A stretch of DNA of 64,000 nt from Microvirga thermotolerans (GTDB taxonomy: Bacteria > Pseudomonadota > Alphaproteobacteria > Rhizobiales > Beijerinckiaceae). Each line of letters opens with the position of its first letter. Position 1 is the first letter of the stretch. The notes under the pieces are model-generated. The model saw only the letters and a list, made by a program, of their open reading frames with translations, did no database searches and was not told the origin of the DNA. The stretch spans positions 558,001-622,000 of the forward strand of contig NZ_CP045423.1 of the NCBI RefSeq assembly GCF_009363855.1, given 5' to 3'. The position numbers were made by a program, and so were the translations under genes. Shown here piece by piece: positions 43,055 through 51,747 of the stretch.

Positions 43055-44349
43055 GGATGCCCTGTGGCGGAAGGGCCGGGCCGGGTCAATGCGGCATCGG
43101 GAATCCCCAGAAAGCGCAGGACGCCCTTCGCCGCGGCGACGCCGGTCGCGAAGCTCGCCTGGAGCAGGTAGCCGCCCGTCGGCGCCTCCCAGTCCAGCAT
43201 CTCGCCCGCCGCGAACACGCCCGGCATGCGGCGCAGCATCAGGTCCCGGTCGAGTTCCGGGAGGGGCACTCCGCCCGCCGTCGAGATGGCGCGCTCGATG
43301 GGCTGCGCCCCCGTCAGCACGAGGGGTGCGGCCTTCACGAGCGCCGCGAGCGCCTGCGGGTCGGCGGGCAGGGCGGCCCGCCCCTCCCGCAGCAGGGCGA
43401 CGGCGAGGGGCGGAAGGCCGGCCGCCTTGCGCAGGAACGTGGACAGGGACTGCCCGCGCCGGGGCTTCTGCGCGAGCCGCTGTGCGAGCGCCTCGAGGGA
43501 AAGGTCCGGCCGCAGATCGATCCGCAGGACGGCCCGGCCGTCGCGGAGAAGGGCGTCGCGCAGGGGAGCCGAAAGGGCATAGACCGCGCCGCCCTCGATG
43601 CCGGAGGCCGTGACGACCGCTTCGCCCCGCACGCGCCGCCCCTCGAAGGCGAGGGCGATTCGCTTCAGGGGCTCCCCCTCGAACCGGCTGCGGACCGCCT
43701 CGGACCAGTTCACCGCGAAGCCCATATTGGCCGGAAGGAGCGGCGACACGGGGATGCCCCGTGCCCGGAGGAGCGGCGCCCACGCCCCGTCCGAGCCGAG
43801 GCGCGGCCAGCTCGCGCCGCCGAGGGCGAGGATCGTGGCGGCGGGCGCATCGGCGATGTGGCCGCCTTCCGGGGTTGCGAACGCGAGCCGGCCCTGCGGA
43901 TCCCAGCCTTCCCAGCGATGGCGCAGGAGAAACCGCACGCCGAGCCCCTCCAGCCGTCCGAGCCAGGCGCGCAGGAGGGGAGAGGCCTTGAAGGCCCTGG
44001 GAAACACCCGCCCGCTCGATCCCACGAAGGTCTCCTGCCCCAGGCCGTGGCTCCAGGCCCGCAGGTCGTCGGGGGTGAAGGCCTCCAGGATGGGGCGCAG
44101 GACGGGTGCGGCCTCCCCGTAGCGGCCGACGAACCGGTCGAAATCCTCGCTGTGCGTCAGGTTCAGCCCGCCCCGCCCGGCCATGAGGAGCTTGCGCCCC
44201 AGGGAGGGCATCCGGTCGTAGACGGTCACGCTCAGGCCCGCGCGCCCGAGGACCTCGGCGGCCATCAGGCCGGCGGGGCCGCCGCCGATCACGGCGACGC
44301 GGGGGGAGGAGGGGGAAGGGGACATGCGATGAGCTGACGCGGGCGGCAT
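43051..44349 (-). CDS. NAD(P)/FAD-dependent oxidoreductase (HI0933/TIGR03862-like flavoprotein)
   Basis: A 432-aa flavoprotein. The N-terminal dinucleotide fold VAVIGGGPAGLMAAEVLG and the family signature GRKLLMAGRGGLNLTHSE identify the HI0933/YhiN family. A C-terminal FAD contact is seen in GVFAAGEMLDWEAPTGGY. The reaction is unknown. The ATG at 44349 has GAGGG upstream; an ATG at 44325 would also give a complete domain. It forms an operon with recQ by a 4-bp overlap. It is divergent from the CAP-domain gene. Confidence 0.87.
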   Translation of the reverse strand: MPPASAHRMSPSPSSPRVAVIGGGPAGLMAAEVLGRAGLSVTVYDRMPSLGRKLLMAGRGGLNLTHSEDFDRFVGRYGEAAPVLRPILEAFTPDDLRAWSHGLGQETFVGSSGRVFPRAFKASPLLRAWLGRLEGLGVRFLLRHRWEGWDPQGRLAFATPEGGHIADAPAATILALGGASWPRLGSDGAWAPLLRARGIPVSPLLPANMGFAVNWSEAVRSRFEGEPLKRIALAFEGRRVRGEAVVTASGIEGGAVYALSAPLRDALLRDGRAVLRIDLRPDLSLEALAQRLAQKPRRGQSLSTFLRKAAGLPPLAVALLREGRAALPADPQALAALVKAAPLVLTGAQPIERAISTAGGVPLPELDRDLMLRRMPGVFAAGEMLDWEAPTGGYLLQASFATGVAAAKGVLRFLGIPDAALTRPGPSATGHP

Positions 44350-44481
44350 TCTGGACCCTCGGGCGGCGTCGTGGCATGCAGCGCGAGCGTCCGGTCGTGC
44401 TCCACATGACCGGCGCGACGGTCTTTTGCAAGGGGAGCGGCGAGGAACGCCGCCGAAGGAATTTCAAAAGGGGTGTTTCCA

Positions 44482-44940
44482 ATGCGGGCTTTCGTTCTTT
44501 GCCTTCTGGGCGCGCTGGCGCTTGCCGGCTGCGCCACCGAACTGCCGCGGACGAGCGAGGTTCTGACGAGCTCCACGAAGGATGCCGCCGCCGCGGCCTC
44601 CCTGATTTCCGCCTACCGGGCCTCCAAGGGGCTGAGCCCGGTCGCGGTCGATCCGCGCCTGAACGAGGCGGCGGAATACCAGGCCCGCGCGGTCGCCGCC
44701 GCCGGCACCCTGAGCCATGGCAATTTCCCGAGCCGCATGGGCCAGTTCGGCATCCGCGGCCACGCCGCCGAGAATCTGTCGGCCGGGGCCGAGACGGTGG
44801 AGGCGGCGATCAGGCGCTGGCAGGCCTCCGCCGGCCACAACGTCAATCTCCTGATGCCCCAGGCCCGCTACATCGGGCTGGCCCGCGCCGATTCGAAGAG
44901 CCGCTACGGGCGCTACTGGGCCCTGGTCCTCAGCCAGTAG
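44482..44940 (+). CDS. CAP-domain (SCP-like) lipoprotein
   Basis: A 152-aa protein. Lipoprotein signal with lipobox LALAGC (Cys17). The CAP/SCP domain follows: ISAYRASKGLSPVAVDPRLNEAAEYQA, the typical SHGNF, and the AENLSAG segment with the conserved Glu, then HNVNLLM. Bacterial CAP proteins are poorly understood; they sit in the envelope. AAAAGGGG precedes the ATG at 44482. Confidence 0.87.
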   Translation: MRAFVLCLLGALALAGCATELPRTSEVLTSSTKDAAAAASLISAYRASKGLSPVAVDPRLNEAAEYQARAVAAAGTLSHGNFPSRMGQFGIRGHAAENLSAGAETVEAAIRRWQASAGHNVNLLMPQARYIGLARADSKSRYGRYWALVLSQ

Positions 44941-45079
44941 CCGGAAGCGTCTCCCGGAACGGCGGAAGCGGAAAAGGGACCCCGGAGCGGCTGGCGGTCC
45001 CATGGCACGCGACCTGCCCCGAGGGGGCACAAAGAGAGGCGTTGCGCGTTAAGGCCTCGGTCCTTAACCTGCGCGCTTC

Positions 45080-46858
45080 ATGACATATTCCCAGATCCTC
45101 GCCTTCGCCGTCGTCGCCGGGATGATGGCCCTCTTCGTGTGGGGCCGTTTCCGCTACGACGTGGTGGCCGCCGCGTCGCTCCTGGTCTCGGTGCTCGTCG
45201 GCATCGTTCCCGCCAACAAGGCGTTCTCGGGGTTCAGCGACGACATCGTCATCATCGTCGCGAGCGCGCTCCTGGTGAGCGCTGCGGTGGCCAGGTCGGG
45301 CGTGCTCGAGGCGGGTCTCAACCGCATCGCGCCGTACCTGCGCACGACGCAGATCCAGGTGGTCGCCCTCGTCGCCATCGTGACGCTCCTGTCGTCCTTC
45401 GTGAAGAACATCGGCGCCCTGGCGATGATGATCCCCGTGGCGTTCCAGATCGCGCGGCGGGCCGGCACGCCTCCATCGAGCTTCCTCATGCCGATGGCCT
45501 TCGGGTCCCTCCTCGGCGGCATCGTGACCCTGGTCGGCACCTCGCCCAACATCATCGTGTCCCGGGTGAGGCAGGAGATTCTCGGCGAGCCGTTCCAGAT
45601 GTTCGACTTCACGCCCGTCGGCGCCGGCATCGCCCTGGCGGGCGTGATCTTCCTCGCCTTCGGCTACCGGCTACTTCCGAAGGGGCGCAAGGGCACCGTC
45701 TCCCTGGACGAAGCCCTCAACATCACCGACTACGTGACGGAGGCGCGGGTGAGGCCGGAGTCCGAGGCCGTCGGGCTCACGGTGGCGGATCTGCACCAGA
45801 TGGCCAACGGCGAGGTGAAGGTCGCCGCGATCATCCGCAACGAAACCCGCTCGTCGAGCCCGCTGCCCGATGCCGCGATCCGCGAGAACGACGTGCTCCT
45901 CCTGGAGGGCGAGCCCGACGCGCTGGAGAGCCTCGTCGCCCGCGCGGGGCTGAAGCTCAGTCACGAGCACCGGCGTCCCGAGACGGACGAGGCGACGGAC
46001 GAGATCGGTGTGATCGAGGCCATCGTCGGCCCCAACTCCGTGCTCACCGGAGTCTCGGCGGAGCGGATCGCCCTGTACCGGAGGTTTCAGGTCAATCTCC
46101 TCGCCGTGAGCCGCAGCGGAGTGCGGTTCAACGAGCGGCTGCGCTCCATCACCCTGAGGCCCGGCGACGTGCTCGTGCTCCAGGGCAATCTCAAGCGCCT
46201 GCCGGACACGCTCAAGGACCTGGGCTGCCTCCCCCTCGCCGAGCGGGAGATCCGCCTCGGCAACGCGCGCCGGAGCTTCCTGCCGCTCGCCATCCTCGCC
46301 GGAGCGATGGCCCTCGTCGCCGTCGACGTCCTCCCCGTGGCGATCGCCTTCTTCGGAGCGGCGGTCCTGCTCGTGCTGTTCGGCTCCATCACCCTGCGCG
46401 AGGCCTACGAGACCATCGAGTGGCCGATCATCGTGATGCTCGGGGCGCTGATCCCCGTCAGCGAGGCGATCCGCACGACCGGCGGGACGGATCTGATCGC
46501 CGCCTGGCTCTCGTCCGTCGCGCAGATGCTGCCGCCGACCGGCGCCCTGGTGCTCATCATGGTCGCGGCCATGGCGGTGACGCCCTTCCTGAACAACGCG
46601 GCGACGGTGCTCGTGATGGCGCCCATCGCCGCGAGCTTCGCGAATCAGCTGGGATTCCGGCCCGACGCGTTCCTGATGGCGGTGGCCATCGGCGCGGCCT
46701 GCGATTTCCTCACCCCCATCGGCCACCAGTGCAACACCCTGGTGATGGGACCGGGGGGCTATCGTTTCGGCGACTACTGGCGCCTCGGCCTGCCGCTCTC
46801 GGCCATCGTGATCGTCGTGGGCATCCCGCTCATCATGCTGTTCTGGCCCCTGCGGTAA
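45080..46858 (+). CDS. SLC13 family permease with two TrkA-C (RCK_C) domains
   Basis: A 592-aa membrane protein. Helical halves (residues 1-200 and about 400-592) carry the DASS/SLC13 signatures SSFVKNIGALAMMIPVAF, GGIVTLVGTSPNIIVSR and, in the second half, FLNNAATVLVMAPIA. Between them are two regulatory RCK_C domains (about 215-300 and 310-390), e.g. ENDVLLLEGEPDALE and PGDVLVLQGNLKRLP. It likely transports sulfate, a dicarboxylate or another anion; RCK_C domains bind nucleotides. The substrate cannot be told. Confidence 0.9.
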   Translation: MTYSQILAFAVVAGMMALFVWGRFRYDVVAAASLLVSVLVGIVPANKAFSGFSDDIVIIVASALLVSAAVARSGVLEAGLNRIAPYLRTTQIQVVALVAIVTLLSSFVKNIGALAMMIPVAFQIARRAGTPPSSFLMPMAFGSLLGGIVTLVGTSPNIIVSRVRQEILGEPFQMFDFTPVGAGIALAGVIFLAFGYRLLPKGRKGTVSLDEALNITDYVTEARVRPESEAVGLTVADLHQMANGEVKVAAIIRNETRSSSPLPDAAIRENDVLLLEGEPDALESLVARAGLKLSHEHRRPETDEATDEIGVIEAIVGPNSVLTGVSAERIALYRRFQVNLLAVSRSGVRFNERLRSITLRPGDVLVLQGNLKRLPDTLKDLGCLPLAEREIRLGNARRSFLPLAILAGAMALVAVDVLPVAIAFFGAAVLLVLFGSITLREAYETIEWPIIVMLGALIPVSEAIRTTGGTDLIAAWLSSVAQMLPPTGALVLIMVAAMAVTPFLNNAATVLVMAPIAASFANQLGFRPDAFLMAVAIGAACDFLTPIGHQCNTLVMGPGGYRFGDYWRLGLPLSAIVIVVGIPLIMLFWPLR

Positions 46859-46912
46859 GGAACGGACTTTCCGAACGTCCGTTAGCCCCGAGGAGAAGAC
46901 GAGGACAGCGCC

Positions 46913-47113
46913 ATGACCCGAGGACCCGGCCCCTACGATCCGCAGCCGCAGCCGCAAACCCCGCCGCCGAACCCCGTGCTTCCCGGCCACACGCCGACGG
47001 AAGTCCCGGCCGGCGAGCCGACCGAGATCCCCGCGACCGATCCCGACCTTCCGCCGGCGGAGCCCACGGTGCCCGACCCCGGCAGCCCGCCCAATCCCGG
47101 GCCTGTCGCATAA
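46913..47113 (+). CDS. Small Pro/Glu-rich protein
   Basis: A 66-aa protein made mostly of Pro, Glu, Asp and Thr with repeated PTE(V/I)PA and PDLPPAEPTVP segments, therefore disordered. Two purine-rich stretches (GAGGAGAAG and GAGGAC) lie upstream of the ATG, and a terminator follows directly. Similar Pro-rich small proteins occur in Hyphomicrobiales, but no function is known. Confidence 0.6.
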   Translation: MTRGPGPYDPQPQPQTPPPNPVLPGHTPTEVPAGEPTEIPATDPDLPPAEPTVPDPGSPPNPGPVA

Positions 47114-47116
47114 TGG

Positions 47117-47143
47117 AAAAAGCCCGGCATTGCCGGGCTTTAC
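47117..47143. terminator. Bidirectional terminator between two small convergent genes
   Basis: AGCCCGGC (47121-47128) pairs with GCCGGGCT (47132-47139) around ATT, with AAAA on the left and TTTA on the right, so it can stop transcription from both sides. Confidence 0.8.
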
Positions 47144-47161
47144 GTTCGAGGGCGTCGGGTC

Positions 47162-47416
47162 TCAGTGCAGCGCGGCCGTGAGGAGCAGGGTCAGCCCGGC
47201 GGCGGAGGAGGTCAGCGCCACGATCATGGACCAGCAGTGGAGGCGGTCCCGCTCCTCCTGGTTCAGCAAGCTGCGGAGCCGGGCATCCGACCGGCCGAGG
47301 ATGAAGCTCCGGTGCCGGGCCGGACGCGGCCTCGCGGAGAGGCCGGAGGCCGGGAACGATCGGTCGAGGCGGGAATCGAAGCTCATGGAAATCGCGGCGT
47401 TCGAGGGGCAGGTCAT
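47162..47416 (-). CDS. Small membrane protein
   Basis: An 84-aa protein: a polar, Arg-rich N-terminal part (including RLRSLLNQEERDRLHCW) and one C-terminal transmembrane helix (MIVALTSSAAGLTLLLTAAL). GAGGGTGG lies 4-10 nt upstream of the ATG at 47416. It converges on the Pro-rich gene with a shared terminator between them. No family is recognised. Confidence 0.55.
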   Translation of the reverse strand: MTCPSNAAISMSFDSRLDRSFPASGLSARPRPARHRSFILGRSDARLRSLLNQEERDRLHCWSMIVALTSSAAGLTLLLTAALH

Positions 47417-47599
47417 GAGCCACCCTCGCGCCGGAGGAATGAACGCCGGGTAAAGCGCCGGGCGAAGCCGCAATCGTCGTAAACCGTTTCTTTCCGCCGG
47501 AAGCCGGGAAAGCTCTCCCGGCGGCTGCCGCATCGCAGGAAACGGGTCGCGCGTCGCGGCCGTCCGTGCCAACGAGAACCCGTGAGAGGATGGAGGAGG

Positions 47600-48568
47600 A
47601 TGATGCGGACCGCGATTCGACCGACCATGGCGGCGTCGGACTGGGCGCTGCTGATTCTCCTTTCCGTCGTCTGGGGCGGCTCGTTCCTCTTCGTCGGCGT
47701 CGCCGTGAAGGAGCTGCCGCCCCTCACCATCGTCGCCTGCCGCGTCGTCCTGGCGGCGGCCGTGCTGCAACTCGTCCTGGCGGCCCTGGGGCTCAGGCTG
47801 CCGCACGACCGGAGAGCGTGGGGCGCTTTCCTCGGCATGGGGCTTCTCAACAACGCCATCCCCTTCACCCTCATCGTGTGGGGGCAGAGCCACATCGCCA
47901 GCGGGCTCGCCTCCATCCTCAACGCGACGACCCCCCTTTTCACGGTCGTCGTCGCGCATTTCCTCACGGCGGACGAGAAGCTGACCGGGCCGCGCCTGGC
48001 AGGAGTTGCCGGCGGCTTCTGCGGCGTTGCGGTCATGCTCGGGGCATCGGCCCTGGCAATCCGCGACGCAGGCGTGGCGGCGCAGGTCGCCGTCCTCGGC
48101 GCGGCCCTGTCCTATGCCTGCGCCGGAGTCTTCGGGCGCCGGTTCAGGGCCATGGGCATCCGGCCCCTGACCACGGCGGCGGGCCAGGTGACCGCCTCGA
48201 GCCTCGTCCTCCTGCCCCTCGCCCTTGCGGTGGATCGCCCCTGGACCCTGCCGGCGCCGAGCGGCGGCGCGCTGGTGTCCCTCGCCGGGCTCGCCCTGGT
48301 CTCGACCGCCTTCGCCTACATCCTCTTCTTCCGCCTTCTCGCCCGGGCCGGAGCCACGAATGCGGGCCTCGTCACCTTTCTCATCCCGGCCAGCGCCATT
48401 CTCTTCGGGGTCGTCGTCCTCGGGGAAAGGCTCGAAGCCCGGCACTTCGCGGGCATGGGCCTCATCGGCCTCGGGCTCGTCCTCATCGACGGGCGCCTCC
48501 TGCCCGGTCTGGGCAGGGGCCGTTCGGCGGCGGCCGTTTTCGTAAGACCCGGCAAGCCGGGCCGTTGA
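47600..48568 (+). CDS. EamA/DMT-superfamily transporter
   Basis: A 322-aa transporter with about ten helices. Opening ALLILLSVVWGGSFLFVGVA and mid-protein GLASILNATTPLFTVVVAHF are EamA signatures (the two repeats). Exports an unknown metabolite. GGAGGAGG lies just before two adjacent ATGs (47600, 47603). It shares fold but little sequence with the other DMT gene at 48-953. Confidence 0.88.
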   Translation: MMRTAIRPTMAASDWALLILLSVVWGGSFLFVGVAVKELPPLTIVACRVVLAAAVLQLVLAALGLRLPHDRRAWGAFLGMGLLNNAIPFTLIVWGQSHIASGLASILNATTPLFTVVVAHFLTADEKLTGPRLAGVAGGFCGVAVMLGASALAIRDAGVAAQVAVLGAALSYACAGVFGRRFRAMGIRPLTTAAGQVTASSLVLLPLALAVDRPWTLPAPSGGALVSLAGLALVSTAFAYILFFRLLARAGATNAGLVTFLIPASAILFGVVVLGERLEARHFAGMGLIGLGLVLIDGRLLPGLGRGRSAAAVFVRPGKPGR

Positions 48569-48642
48569 ACCTGCATGGCAGGCATCCCATCTGCGGCAGT
48601 AGGGGCTTCGCCGGGAGCATGCTAAGGTCCGTTCGAGCCTGG

Positions 48643-48681
48643 GGGCGGAACCGCTCCGCAGGGTGGAGCGGCTTCCCGCCC
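48643..48681 (+). promoter_or_regulatory. Long imperfect hairpin in the ribA leader
   Basis: CCGCTCC (48651-48657) pairs with GGAGCGG (48665-48671); the stem extends outward to 48643/48681 with two single-base bulges. It lies 30 bp before the ribA start. It could influence ribA translation. It does not match the FMN riboswitch beyond a short GCAGGGTG in the loop. Confidence 0.4.
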
Positions 48682-48710
48682 GGGCAGCCCGGCTGCTTCG
48701 AGTTCTGCCG

Positions 48711-49826
48711 ATGATGCGTCTTGTTCTGAGCCTGTCCGAGGACCCCGCCGTGACGGCGGTGGAGCGGGCGATCATGGAGTTCCGCAGCGCGCGCCCCGTC
48801 GTGATCGAGGGGGCGGACGCCCGTGCGCTCGCGCTTCCCATCGAGGATCTCGACGAGGCGATGGCGGAGCGCATCGAGGCCGTGGCTGCGGGCCATGCCC
48901 ATCTCGTCCTGCCCCCCGCGCGGCTGCGCCGGCTCGGGCTGGACCGCGAGGCGACGGGGTCCGTCGCCCTCCCGTCCGTGGACCGGACGCGGATCGAGAC
49001 GCTGGCGCTCAAGGTCGACGGGCGCATCGATGCCCCGGTCAGGCCTGCCGATCCGGTCGACGAGGAGGCCCTCGAACTCGCCCGCCTGGCGCTCCTCCTG
49101 CCCGCCGTCATCGTGGTGCCGCTGGGCGCCGGGGTGGAGATCGACCCCGTTCTGGTCCGGGTGGCCGGGGCGGACATCCGCCGGTACCGCCAGGCGAAGG
49201 CCGCCGATCTCAGGATCGTCAGCCGGGCGCCCGTGCCCCTCGACGGGGCTCCCGCCAGCGAGTTCGTGGTGTTTCGCGGCGGGGAGGGCCTGCGCGATCA
49301 GGTGGCCGTCATCGTCGGCGCGCCCGACCTGACCAAGCCCGTGACCGTCCGGCTCCATTCCGCCTGCCTGACGGGGGACCTGTTCGGCAGCCTCAAGTGC
49401 GATTGCGGCGACCAGCTGCGGGAGACCGTCCGCTTCATGGGGCAGAACGAAGGCGGCATCCTGCTCTACCTCGACCAGGAGGGGCGCGGGAACGGGATCG
49501 CCAACAAGATCCGCGCCTACAAGCTCCAGTCCCAGGGCTACGACACCTACGATGCGGACGAGGTCCTGGGCTTCGAGGCGGACCAGCGCCGCTTCGCCTT
49601 CGCGGCGGTCATGCTGAAGGCGCTCGGGGTCTCGGCGGTGCGGGTCCTGACCAACAACCCCGAGAAGATCGCCGCCCTGAAGCAGGCGGGCCTCACGGTC
49701 GTCTCGGACCACCGGGTCCTCGGCCGCCCGACCGCCGAGAACGTGCGCTATCTTGCCTCCAAGCGCGACCGCGCCGGGCATTACATCGATATCGAGGGGC
49801 TGCTGGCCTCCTCCTGCAAGGACTGA
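48711..49826 (+). CDS. ribA: GTP cyclohydrolase II (RibA) with N-terminal extension
   Basis: A 371-aa protein. The C-terminal 200 residues are RibA: zinc cysteines in CLTGDLFGSLKCDCGDQL and catalytic LYLDQEGRGNGIANKI, then RVLTNNP and RHY-type ends. The first 165 residues form an extra domain distantly RibB-like but without the usual DHPB-synthase motifs, so it is likely not catalytic. RibA opens GTP in the first step of riboflavin synthesis. Starts at ATG 48711 or 48714; GTG 48663 is less likely because it would overlap the leader hairpin. Confidence 0.92.
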   Translation: MMRLVLSLSEDPAVTAVERAIMEFRSARPVVIEGADARALALPIEDLDEAMAERIEAVAAGHAHLVLPPARLRRLGLDREATGSVALPSVDRTRIETLALKVDGRIDAPVRPADPVDEEALELARLALLLPAVIVVPLGAGVEIDPVLVRVAGADIRRYRQAKAADLRIVSRAPVPLDGAPASEFVVFRGGEGLRDQVAVIVGAPDLTKPVTVRLHSACLTGDLFGSLKCDCGDQLRETVRFMGQNEGGILLYLDQEGRGNGIANKIRAYKLQSQGYDTYDADEVLGFEADQRRFAFAAVMLKALGVSAVRVLTNNPEKIAALKQAGLTVVSDHRVLGRPTAENVRYLASKRDRAGHYIDIEGLLASSCKD

Positions 49827-49988
49827 CGGCCGGTCGCAGGGGGCCGGATTTCCCGCGCGTTTGCTCCCTTTGTCGATATTGCCCCGATCCCCGGCTGCCC
49901 TAACCTTGTTACGGGCGGAACGACCGCTGCGGCCTGACCGCCTCACCGTCATGCCGGCACGTAGCCGGTGCGTTCAGGGGAAACGCCC

Positions 49989-51680
49989 ATGTGGAGCCAG
50001 GTCTACAATCCGTTCGGGAGCGCCGCGCTCTCGACGCTCGTCGCCGCCTTGCCCGTCGTCTGCCTTCTCGGGCTCATCGCCTTTGCGAAGATGCAGGCGC
50101 ACTTCGCCGCCATCATCGCCCTCGTCGTGACGCTGCTCATCGCCATCCTCGGCTTCGGAATGCCGAGCGGCATGGCGTTCGAGGCCGCGGGTCTCGGGGC
50201 GCTCACCGGCCTCTTCCCGATCGGCTGGATCATCCTCAACGTCATCTTTCTCTACCGGCTCACGGTCGAGAACGGCTCCTTCAAGGTCCTTCAGGACTCG
50301 ATTGCCGGAATCACCGCTGACCGGCGCCTCCAGCTCCTTCTGGTGGCCTTCGCCTTCGGCGCCTTCTTCGAGGGGGCTGCCGGCTTCGGCACGCCGGTGG
50401 CGGTGACGGGCGCGATCCTGATCGGCCTCGGCTTCTCGCCGCTCGCCGCCTCGGGTCTCTCGCTGATCGCCAACACCGCGCCCGTCGCCTACGGGGCCCT
50501 GGGCACGCCCATCGTCACCCTCGGCGCCGTGACGGGGCTCGACCCGGTCGCGCTCGGCGCCATGGCGGGGCGGCAGCTGCCGTTCTTCTCGCTGATCGTG
50601 CCGTTCTGGCTGATCTGGACCTTCGCCGGCTTCAGGGGGATGCTCCAGGTCTGGCCCGCGATCCTCGTCTGCGGCGCCACCTTCGCCGTGCCGCAGTTCC
50701 TGGTGTCGAACTATCACGGCCCCTGGCTGGTCGACGTGGTCGCCTCGCTGGTCTCGATGGCCTGCCTGTTCGGCTTCCTGAAGATCTGGCAGCCCGCCGA
50801 GATCTGGACGAACCCGGCCCTGCGCAGCGGCGAGACGGAGGCGACGCTCGCGAGCCGCCCCGCCTCCCTGGGCGCGGCGGCGACGGCGGAGCTCTCCGGA
50901 GCGCCGCGCTACAGCTCGGGCGAGGTGTTCAGGGCCTGGCTCCCGTGGATCATCCTCTGCATCGTGGTGTTCGTCTGGGGGACGCAGACCTTCAAGGACC
51001 TCGTCAATCCGCTCTATTTCCCGAAATGGACGTTCGAGGGCCTGCACAACATGGTGCAGAAGGTGCCGCCCGTGGTGCCCAAGCCCACGCCGGAGGCCGC
51101 CATCTACGGCTTCAACATCCTCACCATGACCGGCACCGGCATCCTGGTGGCGGCGCTGATCTCCGGCGTCGTGATGAAGTACTCGCCCCTGCGCCTCATC
51201 CGCGCCTATGGCGAGACCCTGTGGGTCGTGCGCTACTCGCTCATCACCATCGCCGCGATGCTCGCTCTCGGCACGCTCACCCGCTATTCCGGCGTCGATG
51301 CGACGCTCGGGCTCGCCTTCGCGCAGACGGGCTGGCTCTATCCGTTCTTCGCCGCTCTGCTCGGCTGGCTGGGCGTCGCGCTCACCGGATCCGACACCGC
51401 ATCGAACGTGCTCTTCGGCAATCTGCAGAAGATCACGGCCGGTCAGCTCGGCCTGTCCGAGATCCTCATGTGCGCGTCGAATTCCACCGGCGGCGTCATG
51501 GGCAAGATGATCGACGCGCAGTCCATCGTCGTCGCCTCCACCGCGACCAACTGGTTCGGGCACGAGGGCGCGATCCTGCGCTTCGTCTTCTGGCACTCCA
51601 TCGCCCTCGCATCCCTCGTGGGCGTGCTGGTGATGCTGCAGGCCTACGTCTACCCGTTCACGGCCATGGTCGTTCACTGA
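49989..51680 (+). CDS. lldP: L-lactate permease (LctP family)
   Basis: A 563-aa membrane protein with about 13 helices. LctP-family signatures include GFGTPVAVTGAILIGLGFSP, NTAPVAYGALGTPI, and near the C-terminus TGSDTASNVLFGNLQ, CASNSTGGVMGKMIDAQSI. It imports lactate or glycolate with protons. The ATG at 49989 is preceded by AGGGGAA. It is an isolated gene here; no lactate dehydrogenase is adjacent. Confidence 0.93.
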   Translation: MWSQVYNPFGSAALSTLVAALPVVCLLGLIAFAKMQAHFAAIIALVVTLLIAILGFGMPSGMAFEAAGLGALTGLFPIGWIILNVIFLYRLTVENGSFKVLQDSIAGITADRRLQLLLVAFAFGAFFEGAAGFGTPVAVTGAILIGLGFSPLAASGLSLIANTAPVAYGALGTPIVTLGAVTGLDPVALGAMAGRQLPFFSLIVPFWLIWTFAGFRGMLQVWPAILVCGATFAVPQFLVSNYHGPWLVDVVASLVSMACLFGFLKIWQPAEIWTNPALRSGETEATLASRPASLGAAATAELSGAPRYSSGEVFRAWLPWIILCIVVFVWGTQTFKDLVNPLYFPKWTFEGLHNMVQKVPPVVPKPTPEAAIYGFNILTMTGTGILVAALISGVVMKYSPLRLIRAYGETLWVVRYSLITIAAMLALGTLTRYSGVDATLGLAFAQTGWLYPFFAALLGWLGVALTGSDTASNVLFGNLQKITAGQLGLSEILMCASNSTGGVMGKMIDAQSIVVASTATNWFGHEGAILRFVFWHSIALASLVGVLVMLQAYVYPFTAMVVH

Positions 51681-51699
51681 CCCGAGGCCCGGACAGCAG

Positions 51700-51735
51700 A
51701 ACGCCGCCGGCGATGCCGGCGGCGTTTCGTTTTTC
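51700..51735 (+). terminator. Rho-independent terminator of lldP
   Basis: AACGCCGCCGGC (51700-51711) pairs perfectly with GCCGGCGGCGTT (51715-51726), followed by TCGTTTTT. Confidence 0.9.
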
Positions 51736-51747
51736 CGGTTCCGCGGT

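Noticed and set aside
48651..48671. Possible FMN riboswitch before ribA because of GCAGGGTG
   Set aside because: Only this octamer agrees; the other conserved blocks and the multi-arm fold are absent, so I kept it only as a hairpin.
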